From: Burhinus oedicnemus
Lineage: Eukaryota; Chordata; Aves; Charadriiformes; Burhinidae
Length of the DNA: 64,000 bases
NCBI GenBank assembly: GCA_008921705.1
Contig: VFFE01008906.1
Coordinates: 1,949,146-2,013,145, forward strand
Direction of reading: 5' to 3'
Both the position numbers and the translations under genes were made by a program. Below, piece by piece: positions 25,011 to 37,400 of this stretch. The notes under the pieces were generated by a model. The model did not search any database, was not told the DNA's origin, and saw only the letters and a program-made list of their open reading frames with translations. Position 1 is the stretch's first letter; every line of letters starts with the position of its first letter.

Positions 25011-28000
25011 GATGCATGTATGCAACTTGCTCAGCAAAACCTGGCTTACAGTCAACAAGAGTCTTTCAGTTGAGTGCAATCTTTCAGCCAGGCCTTCAAA
25101 ACACAAGAGAAATGCTTGTTGTGCCTGTACAAAATAAATACAACTATGGAGATCCTTCACCAGACTTAGATAATCCACTGAAGAAGTCAACATAGAAATT
25201 CAGGGCAAGTTGAGAAGAACAAAATGACGCTACAGAAGAGTATGGATTACAAGAAACTGGGTGAATTTGGAGACCAAGAAAAACAAAAATAGGTACTAGC
25301 TGAGAACACGCTACAAATTCAAGAGCGGTTTAAACAGAGCCTAATTTACCCCTCCAAGGGAGTAAGCAAACAACCTCCTCACAGAGTGCAGCACTGGCTG
25401 GAGGCACGCTAACAAACTTGCTCTGTCTGCAGGTTTGGTCTCATTTCAGTTTTTGCCCCACTGGCTCTCTGATATTGAGCTCCCTCTCCAAGGCCATCTA
25501 ATCTGAGGTTACCTGCTTTCTTTATGTTCAGGTTGCCACCTGGCCTGCTTTTTTTTTTTCTTGGATCAGCTGTTTGCATATTTGGCTGAAAGAAAGATGA
25601 ACTAGTGCAGTAACTAATTTCTACTTGCTTTTATAAATGCCTTTGAGACGTTAAAAACTGAGGGGGAGGGGGGATTATCAGAAGAACATTTAACAGGCCC
25701 ATTATACTCAACTCAAGCTGCAGGATCTCAGAATCTGAAAAATCTGAAGAAATCCAACAGAATTGTAAAGCTGGGAAAAAAAAGAAGAAAAAAAAAAAAG
25801 GAAGAGGAAGGAAAAAGCTCCCTCTGGAGAGAGATGCAGGACTTCTGCAGTATCTAAATATAGTTCACCCTCAGCCAAAGTCTTTGAGCTTTGACGAAAA
25901 ATGCCACTGAAAAGCAGGAAAAAAAAAAAAAGAGGGGAAATTCCCACCACTAAAGGGTTTTCAAAGGGAATTAATATTCACTACATTTAGTATCTACAAC
26001 TTTTTTTAACTTCCCCATCAGCTTTTCAACTCCTCCTCTCTCTCAGTCAATATTAGAAAGTCTAGACTAATTGGTTACAGTAATTCCAATTAATTCTGTC
26101 AAGTAACCAAATACTAGAAAATCTGTAGATGAACTGAAATTTAGACGAGGGAGCAGCTGTTATGAAGATGGGATATAGGGTAGGTAAACAGATTAAATTA
26201 CAAACAAGGAACATAAATGATAAATAAGTACAACCAATGAATCCTCTAGGGAAACTCTTACTTGTACCTTGCTCACAGCTCTGCAGTTGTATCACCCCTC
26301 CACAGGGATTAGATAGTTGAACCCTCTCCTCTCTATATACCTTCTGACACCAAGGTCCAGAAAAATATTTCTATCTCAAAGTTCTTTGTTGCAGTGTCCC
26401 CTACAGAAAATGAAAGTGGGATCACTTGAAAAACACCTCCATTCTGAAATACAAGGTTTATACTGCCCTAAACATCAGGATTTTCTGGTTCCTTCAGCCT
26501 CCGCGGTACTCCAAAACGTCAGCCAGGATAAGAAAACGAACATCACAGACATAAATAAAGCCAAAACAACTGGCGTTGAATGAAGTTTCATTTCAAATGT
26601 GAAATTATCTTGCTTCTTCAGGAGAAGTCTTACTTATCCATGCAATAAAACCCTCTGCTTCCCATCCTGCTCGCGCTCCCATTCCCTGTGAAACACAGGG
26701 TTTGCAAGATTTCCAGCGGGAAGCAATTTGCAAAATGTACTTGAGGAACATCCCCTCTAAAAACAACTTTGCAAAAGGCTGAAAACTGTCCCTTACAGTT
26801 ATATACACCAGAAACTAAGGTGACATGGGATCGCTTGAGGGCCTGAAGAATACTTGCTTACATTGAAAGATATCCAGAAATACTGCAAATAAAATGCTGT
26901 GGGCAGAAAGGAGACCTGCTCTGCAACTCTCATTAATATACCAGATCTTTAATGGCTTTGGTACACCAGAGTGGTTGAAAGTTTTATCTAGCAAATAAAA
27001 AATAGACGGATAAAAGTTAAAAACTGCATTACTGATAAGTTACAAGACTAGACTGACTCTTGAGGAAACTTCAGAGGTTTTAGGGCAGTTGGCAACAAAA
27101 AGCACAAAAATCTTTATCTTCTGCATGTATGTCGCTCTTCTGGATTGTACAGCCACCTTGGATAACAAAACCTGGCTCAAAAACTAACTTTCTGCTTATT
27201 AAGCCTGTGTCATCAATTACTCTCTCTCTAATAAGCTTTTACAGAAATATAGTTATTTATAGCAAATGTATGCTCTCAAGTTTTTAATGCATGTCTCCTG
27301 AAGGCAATTTTCCACCAAGTGTAATAACATGCAAAGAACTGGCATTAAGTATGATACAACAGTATTGCATGAAGTCTATAAAACATTTATAGCCAGGAAT
27401 AAATGGTGTAGACAGTCTGAAGCGTAACTTGGTGCATTACGCAGCCCATCTGCAGCACGGCATTAGTTTTTGCTTCAAGAAGGCACTTTGCTGGAATGGT
27501 AAGCTGGTTATTGGTACTACAATTTCTGTAGAGCTTTTTCTTGGGATGGTTTTGAAAAGCTTTATGCCCTTCAGACATATACGAAAGAACGTATCTAGAG
27601 AACGAGATGTGCCCTGTTTTGTGGGTTTTTTAAATAGCTGGGCCTAAAATTTCAGCAACTGTATGGATTTTTGGACTGCTGGTTTTCTAAAGGTAAAACT
27701 GAACTTTTTCATCCAGTTTTTGGAACATGCTCTCCACATCAGGCACATGCAATCAAAGCCTCCTGAGATCTTCCTGCACTGTCAAAACCAACCAAAACTG
27801 ATAACCAACACAGATCTGAATATCCCCATGTGTACATACACTACCTCACTGCCTTAATACTAGGATCTGGGTTACATTTTAGACTGGGCTCATTGAAAAG
27901 GTGCTGACCAAACAGCCACTTTGAGAAGGTGTTAAAAATAACACTTGGTTCCCTCCATCTGCAAAACAACAGCATGTTGACAGTCCCTCTCCTGGTAGAG

Positions 28001-30139
28001 TCTGCAGTTATACTGGTTGCTGGCTTTTATCTGCAAATTGCAGGTTTGAGTAGACTACGTCTATTACACATTTCTTACCACCTCCAGACAGTTCCATAAA
28101 GTGCACCGAGATCCTCCTAGGTGTTAAGACAATGAGTGTCCGAATAACCCAGTCCTAATAAGGGATTTTGCAGGATACACACAAGATACTTTTTCCCCTT
28201 CTTGTTCAAACCCGAGATTTACAAAGGATGGAACAACAAAGGAAAGCAGTGAAAGAAGGAGTCCTTCTGGGTTTGTTGTTTACAATTAAGAGGAAAAACT
28301 GAACTGATTATAAAATACGGTGCAGATGAAAAGACACAGTTAAGCCAAAATTAAACAGAAGAAAATGGTATCAAGAAATTTTGATCAAGGAATCCTGAGA
28401 AGTGAGATGACAGAAAACTGAGAGTAGCACTACTCATCAATACAAATATATTTGCAACAGGAAGGGTTTGGGGCATTCACAGTCTATAGGGATGAGTCTC
28501 ATGTACAAAGCAATGGCATAAATACAACAACTATCTCCATGTGTCTCACGAACACGCAGGCATTCTCACACCCGTTATTGCCACAATATGTTTCCAGTTC
28601 CCACAGGCCGACATTGTGGGAAACGCCTCAGAACATGTGGAACATCATACGCCACACGCAGTGTGCTTGTGCAGATGGATACCACTGGCTAACTGCACTT
28701 CCCACTTGTGGAGCTGTGCATCTGATGAAGGGGAAAAAAACCATATTAATGCATGTTCCAAACCAGCAAGAATTACTTACAATAAGCTCTTACTCTCCCA
28801 GAACTGTCTAACGCTCAAATTTTTAGGTTTTTGGTAGACTGCAATTATGTAAATGCCATTGCTGGAAGATATTTTCACAATGTCTGTATTTTGCTTCTCT
28901 TAATGTCTGTTTTATTTGCATTAATTCTCAAATTTGCAGAAGGCTTAAGATTTAAGACCCGAGAGAATGAAGTTATAGTTCTTGCTACATGGCAAATTTC
29001 AGCGAGCGTCGGTAAAATGTATATTTTAAAGGACAAAATAGTTTGAATATTATTAAATATGACATATGTACTATGACACACGAGAAGTATTATGGCTGCA
29101 GGAGGAGCCTTAAACCTGATTTACGTATTTTGTACTGTCTTTTCATTGTTTTAGTTAGCCATTACTTTTGAACAGTAGAAGAAATAATTATTATTTCACA
29201 GAGAACATAGCAGCCCACTCACTTACTGAGTTTCCAGTCCTCAGATATATAAGCCTGGATTTTGTCTGGAATCTCCAAAGAAATTTGTCTGAGAGCAATA
29301 CTGAGAATAGACATGATATACATCAGAATGAAAGACAATCATAAATGGTTTAAACATTTTATGAGCCATTTAAATCAGTAATGGAGGCTAGGTTTTTAAG
29401 TGTTTATCTCCTCTAAGTTTCCTTCGAAAAAGAGCAGACAAATAAGCATGTCTCCTCAGTGTTGGCAAAAAGAGGCACCAATAAGTAAATACATTCCATC
29501 AAGGATGTATAAAAATAGCTTTGGATGCTGAAGATGCTGCAGATTAGAGGGAGATATTCAAGGCAATACTGGGTGAAGAACTAGCTTAAAATCCAATTAC
29601 AGGCCTGGAAATACTGATGTCCAACATTTAGGATGTCCAATAATTCAGAGTCCCAAAATGACTGTGTGCCTGATATGCCTTTTACTGTCCACTCTGATTT
29701 TAATGCGTCCATCATGGCACCTTCTGCATCACCTCCTCCCGAAACCACCCCTCATAGGTGGAGAAGACATGGAAAAGACTCAAACTGAGCTATACCTTCC
29801 TTTGCCAGAAAGCAGGAAACCTCCAGGAAAATGTCAGTGCCAGCTGAGCGTGGCTGCTGTGCATCAGTCCCAGCAGTGACATGGCCATGAGACAGGCCAA
29901 CGTTGGGATACGGTGGGAGGTACTGGCAGCAAGAGGGGAGGTCTCATACACTGTGGTAGATCAGGCTGGCCAGGGACGGATCCTTCACTCACTCAAAAAA
30001 TTTCAATGGCTCCTTGAACAGAATGTGATATAGCATCATGAAACCCTACAAGATTAGTCTCCTGAAATCTTCCTTTAGTGGTGGTTGATACCATGTGAAG
30101 CTATTTCAAAATATCACCTAATTGCATCACCTGAGGGCA
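25011..30139. other. Intronic stretch; second copy of the 70-bp duplicate, otherwise unique
   Basis: Contains the unsplit 70-bp duplicate at 26579-26648 and short A-rich tracts near 25780-25800 and 25920-25932. No exon, RNA gene or transposon is recognised. Confidence 0.5.
26579..26648. repeat. 70-bp local duplicate (copy B, no CR1 insertion)
   Basis: An uninterrupted counterpart of 24465-24480 plus 24957-25010, about 91% identical. It represents the empty site for the CR1 at 24481-24956. Confidence 0.85.
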
Positions 30140-30555
30140 CGTATCCAAACCACTTCAACAGATTTCTGTCTAACCAGTTCTCCAAACTCCCATCCTGCAG
30201 GTTTTCTCAACAGCCTGTCTTTCATTTTGCTGCTTTCCTAAAAGTTCAAACATTTATCCTACTACCCAGCTTAAATTCTTGCCTGATGTCTTCTTGCATC
30301 TCTCAGTGGTCACAGAGAAAAACTGATTGTCATGCCTTTTAAAGCAACCTTTTACATACTGGGTGACTTGCATCTCCTTCTGTATTTTTAGGCTAAACAA
30401 ATCAATTCCTTCCATCTTCCATTATAGCTTACGTTTGCTAAACCTCCTATTCTTGTCACTCCCCTCTGGGCTCTTTCCCATCTGCCTACATCTTTCCTAC
30501 AGAGCATGCTTTCAATTTTGGTCACAGTATTTAAAGCCTCACTGAAGTCAGGATG
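30140..30555 (-). mobile_element. Ancient, heavily decayed CR1-like 3' region (minus strand)
   Basis: Recognised by the order of decayed blocks typical of the reverse complement of CR1 ORF2: cagcctgt, then gtcacagagaaaaactgatt, then the aacaaatcaattcct block, and near 30460 the ctcccctctgggctct block. The minus frame at 30388-30573 retains AQRGVTRIGGLANVSYNGR, which aligns with the usual VQRRAT.MIRGLE.LSYEER block. Divergence is far greater than in the other copies, so this is likely an old amniote-age insertion. Confidence 0.65.
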
Positions 30556-32993
30556 TATCAAATGTATGGCCATATTTCAGAGCAAAAGAAGCTCTTGTTT
30601 TTAATGTGGTATCTCAAACCAGTGAGATTAACCTCCTGTATTCATAGATGGCATTTCTCTGCCATCTGCTGCCTACAGCAGCCCTACCTGAGACTCGTAA
30701 AGAAATGGATGCAAGCTGCATGGGGCTCTACCAAGTATTTTTACTGTTGAGGTTTCCCTAAAAAAAGGAAAGTACATTTATTTTGAAAGGCAGGTTACAT
30801 CATGTATTTGGGGATAAGAGCACCCAGCTCCTTCAAAACCAGAGTTTTGAAGTTCAAATCTGAGTTCCAGATTTGAGTTCCAGTTCAAATTTCTCAAAAT
30901 TCTGAAAGCCCTCTCTGGATGTACTCATTTTGTTACAGTAAATCATGGTTTGCCACTGAAATACCTTGAAGTTTCATTACCACATATACAGGGGACATCT
31001 GTACACCGTGCGTTCATACTTCAAAAAACCTGAGGTAAATAAACGCTGAAGGAGAAATAAGCTGAGCCCAACTTCTCTAATGGGTACATAAAATTTGTGG
31101 TACTGTACTCAAGATCTCTCTCAAGCCAAAAAGCTGGCGAGGATGATCTCTCTTCCTGCCTCAGATCTCGGAGTATTTAATAAAATAATTATTTGGTGCT
31201 AAGAGAAATATCAGAAAGTAAATTATCCGCATGTTCCATGACTCACAGTCCAACAGGTCTTCCTAAAATTAACAAAAATCACATGCAACAAGCAAAACAG
31301 GCATTCTTAAATCATTTTAATTTTGCTACTTCTAATCAAAACCAGCTTTCAAGTCTGCAAGTTGATTTCCAGACATTTGCAAATGCCAACTTTTAACAAT
31401 CCATTTTCTTTTCAAGACAGGTGAGTGCAAAGATAAGAAAAGCACCTCTAAAATTTAATAGGGTTGTCCCATCACAGGAATGTTCAGAAAACGATGGACC
31501 GGCATGTTACTACCAAAAGCTTTCTGTCTGAGTCAGAAGTATACTTTGATGCATGTTCATAGGCATAGTACTTACAACGATGAGAAAACTGGAGTTTTTA
31601 GGGAAATACTGTCTCATTTTTCACTGCAGTGTTGCAGTATTAGCACTCAATTACTTCCCTACACTTAATTAACTCCTTGTTTAATCTTAATGTGATAATG
31701 AGAACTTTAATTCAAACCATATACCCCATCAATGATCCTAACAGCAAAAATAGATTTTATTAAAGTCACCAAAGCCCCATAATCCCTCTGCCTTTTTATA
31801 ACTCTGTGAGCCATATAAAAGCACAGCAGCTGCAACAGGCCAAGCATTTTCCCTGACTGCTACTAAGAACATTAACAAATAAAATCTATTTTGAAGTAAA
31901 AATCAGAAAGCTGTGATTAATATTTCCCAATTGTTCATCTCTCTGGCAAAACGAAGAGCAGCAGAGGCAAAGTGATCAGGGCTCTCTGCAGATCCTATAC
32001 CTATGTTCAACCAAAGACCATGTTAGGGCTTTTGTTCTGTCAAAACTTTAAACTTTTGAACAACCCATAGCAGAGACCTATGATTTGTGTTCCTTCCTTG
32101 GCCTTTCCCCAGCCTACATTTTGTAAACTGTTAAAAAGAGACTAAAGACCTAGCAAGACCCAGAACATCAAGACCTAGCAAGAAGCACACTTGACCTTCA
32201 AGCAGACTTATCAACCCTATCAGGAACACCAACAAATAGATTGTATAACTTTTACGAAGACAACTGAAAATACTGTGCTTGGTGCTTCGCAGCCAAATCT
32301 GACAACGCTTACCCAAAACTTCTCAATCTGAAGGATTGTAAAAGCAGTTCTGAAACAAGCTGAGGCATGAACTGCATGTCAGTATCACTTTTTCCCCTAT
32401 CAGTGAAATGCAGAACTGCTCTCATTCCCTGACTTTTCATGAAAAGTACAGCCTCCCACATCACTGAGGCTACAGGACAGGACATGATGGAGCATGTCCC
32501 TAAAGAACCACGTACTTAAATTCACTGTTAACAGTTTTCCTGATGTAAACTTCAACCAGGGCACACTTTGCTCCTGGATCTGCAAAGCACTTAAGGGCTC
32601 GTTTCATCTCACAGAGGTGCCTAAATACCCCTTAGGTCCATGGTGCATATACCCATAATGCTGCTCTCCTGAATCACGGTCTGCATGACTCTTCCAGCAG
32701 ACCACCACATGTGCTGTAGACTAATTTTGCAGCTATTAAATATCACGATGACAATGAATTATTTTATGCTGGAAGGACTCTTTGCAATACTGCTATGCAT
32801 GTTTAAAACAGCTGGGTAAGGCATGCAGAGAAAGAAGGCCAATAGGGAAGAAGGGCAACTAACCAGCCGCAGGAACAGCATGGAAGCCAGCTCAAGACGC
32901 CTGTGTCACATATAGCCAGTTTCTCCAAAACATATAGGTAGAATTGATAAAATAACCTCCACTGGAGAAAGGAGGGGCAAACAGCAGATGGGG
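30556..32993. other. Intronic stretch; nothing recognised
   Basis: Unique-looking AT-rich sequence. A 14-base direct repeat (aagacctagcaaga) occurs twice within about 32145-32183. No gene is supported. Confidence 0.5.
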
Positions 32994-33429
32994 GAACACA
33001 TGGAACACCTCTCCTATGAGGAAAGGCTGAGAGATTTGATCAGTCTGGAGAAGAGAAGGCTCTAGGGAGACCTCATTGAGGCCTTTCAGTACTTAAAGGG
33101 GGCCTACAGGAAAGATGGGGACAGACTTTTTAGCAGGGCCTGTTGTGATAGGATAGGGGGGAATGGTTTTAAACTAAAAGAGGGTAGATTTAGACTAGAT
33201 ATAAGGAAGACCTTTTTTTACAGTGAGGGTGGTGAAACACCGGAACAGGTTGCCCAGAGAAGTGGTAGATGCCCCATCCCTGGAAACATTCAAGGTCAGG
33301 TTGGACAGGGCTCTGAGCAACCTGATCTAGTTGAAGATGTTCCTGCTCTATGCAGGAGAGGGTTGGACTAGATGACCTTTAAAGGTCCCTTCCAACCCAA
33401 ACTATTCTATGATTCTATGACTTTATGAT
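32994..33429 (+). mobile_element. CR1 LINE, 5'-truncated 3' end (plus strand)
   Basis: About 435 bp reading plus. It runs from the [12 protein letters not shown] region of ORF2 through to the 3' UTR and the tail attctatgattctatgac. The ctctatgcaggagagggttgg block and the surrounding bases match, in reverse orientation, the 3' end of the 3.8 kb CR1 at 38917, so both are the same subfamily. Stops and a T-run frameshift show it is dead. Confidence 0.94.
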
Positions 33430-35960
33430 GTTTAAACTTCTCTTAAACCAGCAGCGATCAACTGAGTATAATGAGAAGAAGGAAATACAGTCCTTTCAGC
33501 CAAGACTCCTCTACTCGTTTCTTCGAAACACAGGCAGTCATGCATCGCTCTAAACTTCCAGCTATAAATAAGCAGATAGTAACACTGCACCATCCTATTT
33601 ATGTTCTAGGACCATTAAAGCCTTTCTGTTACTATGTATAGGGCTTGCTCCTTTGCCTCGGCAAACACAATGGCCTAGCTGTGCACTGCTTACAGGTAAC
33701 CGCATCAAACCAGTGAGCTACTGTGCCCATGGTCTCTCTTCTTCAGCCCATGTGTCTACTTTCCTGCAGCTCATACAGTGCCGAGTGAGCCATCTGTGAT
33801 TACACCAATCTCGGACCTAGCTGGTGCACAGCTATTTCCCCCATCTGCTCACTTCTGAAATGGCACATTAAGCAACCTGCTAATTGGCCAGCAGGTGCAG
33901 AGAACACTTGGGATGTTATCAAGGCTTATGTGGGAAAGACAAACACTTCAATGATTAGGTAGGTGGTCTCCATGTAATCCTTAAATTTGGAGTTAAGTTT
34001 AAGCCCCAAATTCCTGGAGCTTAAAAATCACTTTCAATTAACATTAGCCGCGCTGTCACAAGCTTGCTGGGAGGGTGCCTTCTGGTCTCCTAGATCCCCC
34101 AAGGGACCCAGGGGAGCTGCACAGCCACCTTCATTGACATTCAGGACATGCTCTCCTGGATCAAGCAGAAACTCTGGTCAACATTAATAATGCAATATAT
34201 GTTCAGAAAATATTTTTCAATATCGAAAGGTATTTATTTACCACTTGGGAGGTCCCCCTCTCATTAAGGGTGCAGTTTCACGGTCAATTTATGGCCATTT
34301 GACTGAGGTCTGCCACTAAAAGGGTCCCAGCCATGCACTTTTGGTCTGCTCCTTCTGCCAGGACTAGGACTTGTCTAGCCCTGTAAGGAGCCCTATTAAC
34401 TCACTGATCTGGCTGAAAATAAAACTTTAAGTTTTTTTGCAAGGTTCATTCGCACCCATTGATTCAAATGGCTGTGCAGCACACCGAGTGCCAAAGCACC
34501 AGGGAGAAAAACTTCCCCCTCTCTCGGTTTCCACCTCAAAGCTCACCTCTTTGGAAAGCTGTGCACTATCATTTGTCCTCCTCTGTTCCTACTCTTACCT
34601 TGTCAGCCTTTATTTACTTATACATGAATGCTATGGTAAGCAGGAACAAAGACGCGTCTACTGTATTCGATTCATGGCTTTTCATTCACATGATAGCCTT
34701 ATCCTTCCCTTTTCTCCTACCTATAAGGTACCTTCACAAAGTCTTTAAACTATGCAACTTGTGTCTTTGCATGATTATAAATAGTGACCATTGACATGGC
34801 TGTAAAGAAGGTTCCAGAGGAGAAACCACAGATATCAGAAGTTCTACCTCCCAAACGTTCAATAAACTGGACTTCCCAAATGAATTATGAAAACAAATTC
34901 CACAGTGTAATTATCTTGCTGAAAGACAAAAGGATCTTTTAGATGTTTTGTTTAAAATTATTTAACACTAAGTATTGACTGAAACATTTTAGAGTGACTA
35001 TTTATCACAAAACTCAGAATACAGTGAATAATTTCAAGACAAGAAAAATAATATAATAACAAGTAACATGATTTAATTCTATGTGCTGTACTCTGCCTCT
35101 TGTTATATTTGGTCTAAGCTATCAGCCTACTGTAAAAGCCAGCCAAGAATTCTTCAAGCTCTGCCAGAGCTAGAAATTCTGGCCAGAAATATTTTTCATA
35201 TCACAGTTCAGTTTCAAAAAAGTAAGATGCTGGACTTCCACTGCCAGGAAAATACAAGGTGCAAAGGACAATAAAAAATGGACTTATTTAATATTGTTGG
35301 AACACATCAGATCAAATGAATGCAAGTGCTCTTAATCCTGTAGGACCGCAGCATGACAAATACACTTCATTTAGACACTCAGTCCCTGTGAGTCAAATCA
35401 GTCTAGAAGATTCAGCCACACAACTGCTGGATGTTATTCAATTAACATGAGGCAATGATTTCCAGTCCTCGGCAACCGAGGCAGCCGCCTTCTTTAGAGA
35501 GCCAGACAGTTTTACCTTGGATTAAATTTATCGATTTTTCCACTGTGTATAAATAACAGTGTTGTCAGGCAATTTCAGATGAGTTCACCAACCACAGTAT
35601 TAATGGATTTTGCTAATTTTTTCAAAGCACTCATAAAATACAAAACAGTGGTGTCTTACAATTAGGTGTAACTGCAGAGGCAGCTTCTCCAATACATGTA
35701 TCTCCAAGAAAAATGTGTTGACACAAACATGCCCTTAAGAAGTTTGGGCTTTATATTTATTGTAGGGTACAGTATCTTCAGCCACAGCTGGGCCTATAAA
35801 TTTCAGCAAGCCTACCTGTTGCAGTAAGTCCTGCTCCCAGGAGAAGTGTACAAGGAAGAGTAAGTATCTCTCAAAAGAAACTGTACCTCTTTGCTGTTTT
35901 ATTGAGGACTCAGACCTTCACTAATTCTAGTCAAGGTAAGATCCCATGTACAAACCTAAG

Positions 35961-36040
35961 AAATTAGGAACAAACTCTAATTCTTCATCTTGGATCAGGA
36001 AAAATTAGAAGTAAAACCAAATTCTTCATCTTGGATCAGT
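35961..36040. repeat. Tandem duplication, 41-bp period, two copies
   Basis: Units start at 35961 and 36002. The 20 bases aattcttcatcttggatcag are identical in both, and the first part (aaattag...) is diverged. This looks like a simple local tandem duplication. Confidence 0.85.
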
Positions 36041-37269
36041 TGCAGGTGTGCAGATACCCAGTCTCAAAGCCAGGATAGCTGCTCTAAGATCATGTTTTTC
36101 ACCTGCCTTATTTTCAAGAAGCAGCAATGCTTACCCATCCAAATAGCATATTTACCTATTTACAGTGAAAACATGCCCTGAAAACTGTCTCTGATTGGAA
36201 TCAGGAAGGTTCTTCAGATGAGTTCAAGTGTAAATATATTGGAGGTACTGATTCTGAAAGAAACATAAAGCAGGATTTTTATATTATTTTAAAGAAGAGG
36301 AGGAGACCCCTTTTTCAAGCTCATGTTGAAATCATATACAGTTCACTACTTGCACGCCTATGCTAATTGATCAGACTGACTGAATCTGAGCTTTACTAAT
36401 ACTGAGGCATTGTATAATGAAGGCAGTCAATGCTCTTCATTCTGCAGCAATAAAATTTGCTCCCAAAATTCACCCTTTGGCTTTCAATTATGCTTCAAAA
36501 TCTAAGCTTGTATTTTAAAGCAAACATCAATTCTGTTCCTATTTGTAGGGAAAACCTTTACATGGAAAAAATGTTGTAAACTAACAGTACTTGAAATTTA
36601 TCCTTTTAAAAAAACCAAACAACTCATTTATGTAAATACCATATTTCACTTATACTGGTTACAGCGAACATGTGATACGCCTTGATTTTCATAAGGATTT
36701 TTTCACCATCTCTCTTGGCATTTTCATAATCAAGTTAGAAAAATCAAGTCTGACCTACAAGACAAAAGCACTCTAGGATAAGGGCAAAGCTGGTTGGGAA
36801 GCCACACAGAAGGTAGTTTACAGCAGCACTTTGTTAAAATGGAGGAACGTATCAAATAAGATTTTGTTGGTATCTGTCCTGGAGATGAATTTTCATTAGG
36901 GACTGGGATGATGAATAATAATGAATTGGAGACTACAACTGCTTTCCAAAACTACAGACAGCATCAAGTCCGGAAACACTGTACTTTGCAGGATTCAGTT
37001 ATCCTGACAACTTGGAGAGATGTACTGAAAAAGAGAGGAGCTTATTCAAACAAGGCCCAAGTGCTAACTATTACATTCAGGCAGGAATAATCAACTGGAT
37101 CTAGACAAAATGGAAACATCAGCCTATGTAGTAATTCTGCTGAACCAGATCTGAAAGCATGCTGGACACGAGCCATCAGTATCATGCTCTTGTAAAAAGG
37201 ACAAGTACCATACTGATGTATGTAAAAGGTGTAACGGGCTGCAGAATATGTCACCTGCTTCAGCTAAAT

Positions 37270-37400
37270 GCACTGAGAAGGTCTCTGAGAACCACAAGAA
37301 CAACTGGAGCTCCACAAGACATGACCATCGAGAAAACGTTGCATGATCTAGAGTTGCTCAGCCTAAAAGAGGACGGAAGTGAGACACAATAAACTTCAAA
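37270..37400 (+). mobile_element. Possible ancient CR1 ORF2 remnant (plus strand)
   Basis: The plus frame contains MTIEKTLHDLELLSLKED, which aligns in register with the CR1 block (M/L)[17 protein letters not shown] and is followed by a decayed GD-like region. The nucleotide resemblance is weak, and the call depends on this one peptide block. Confidence 0.35.
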
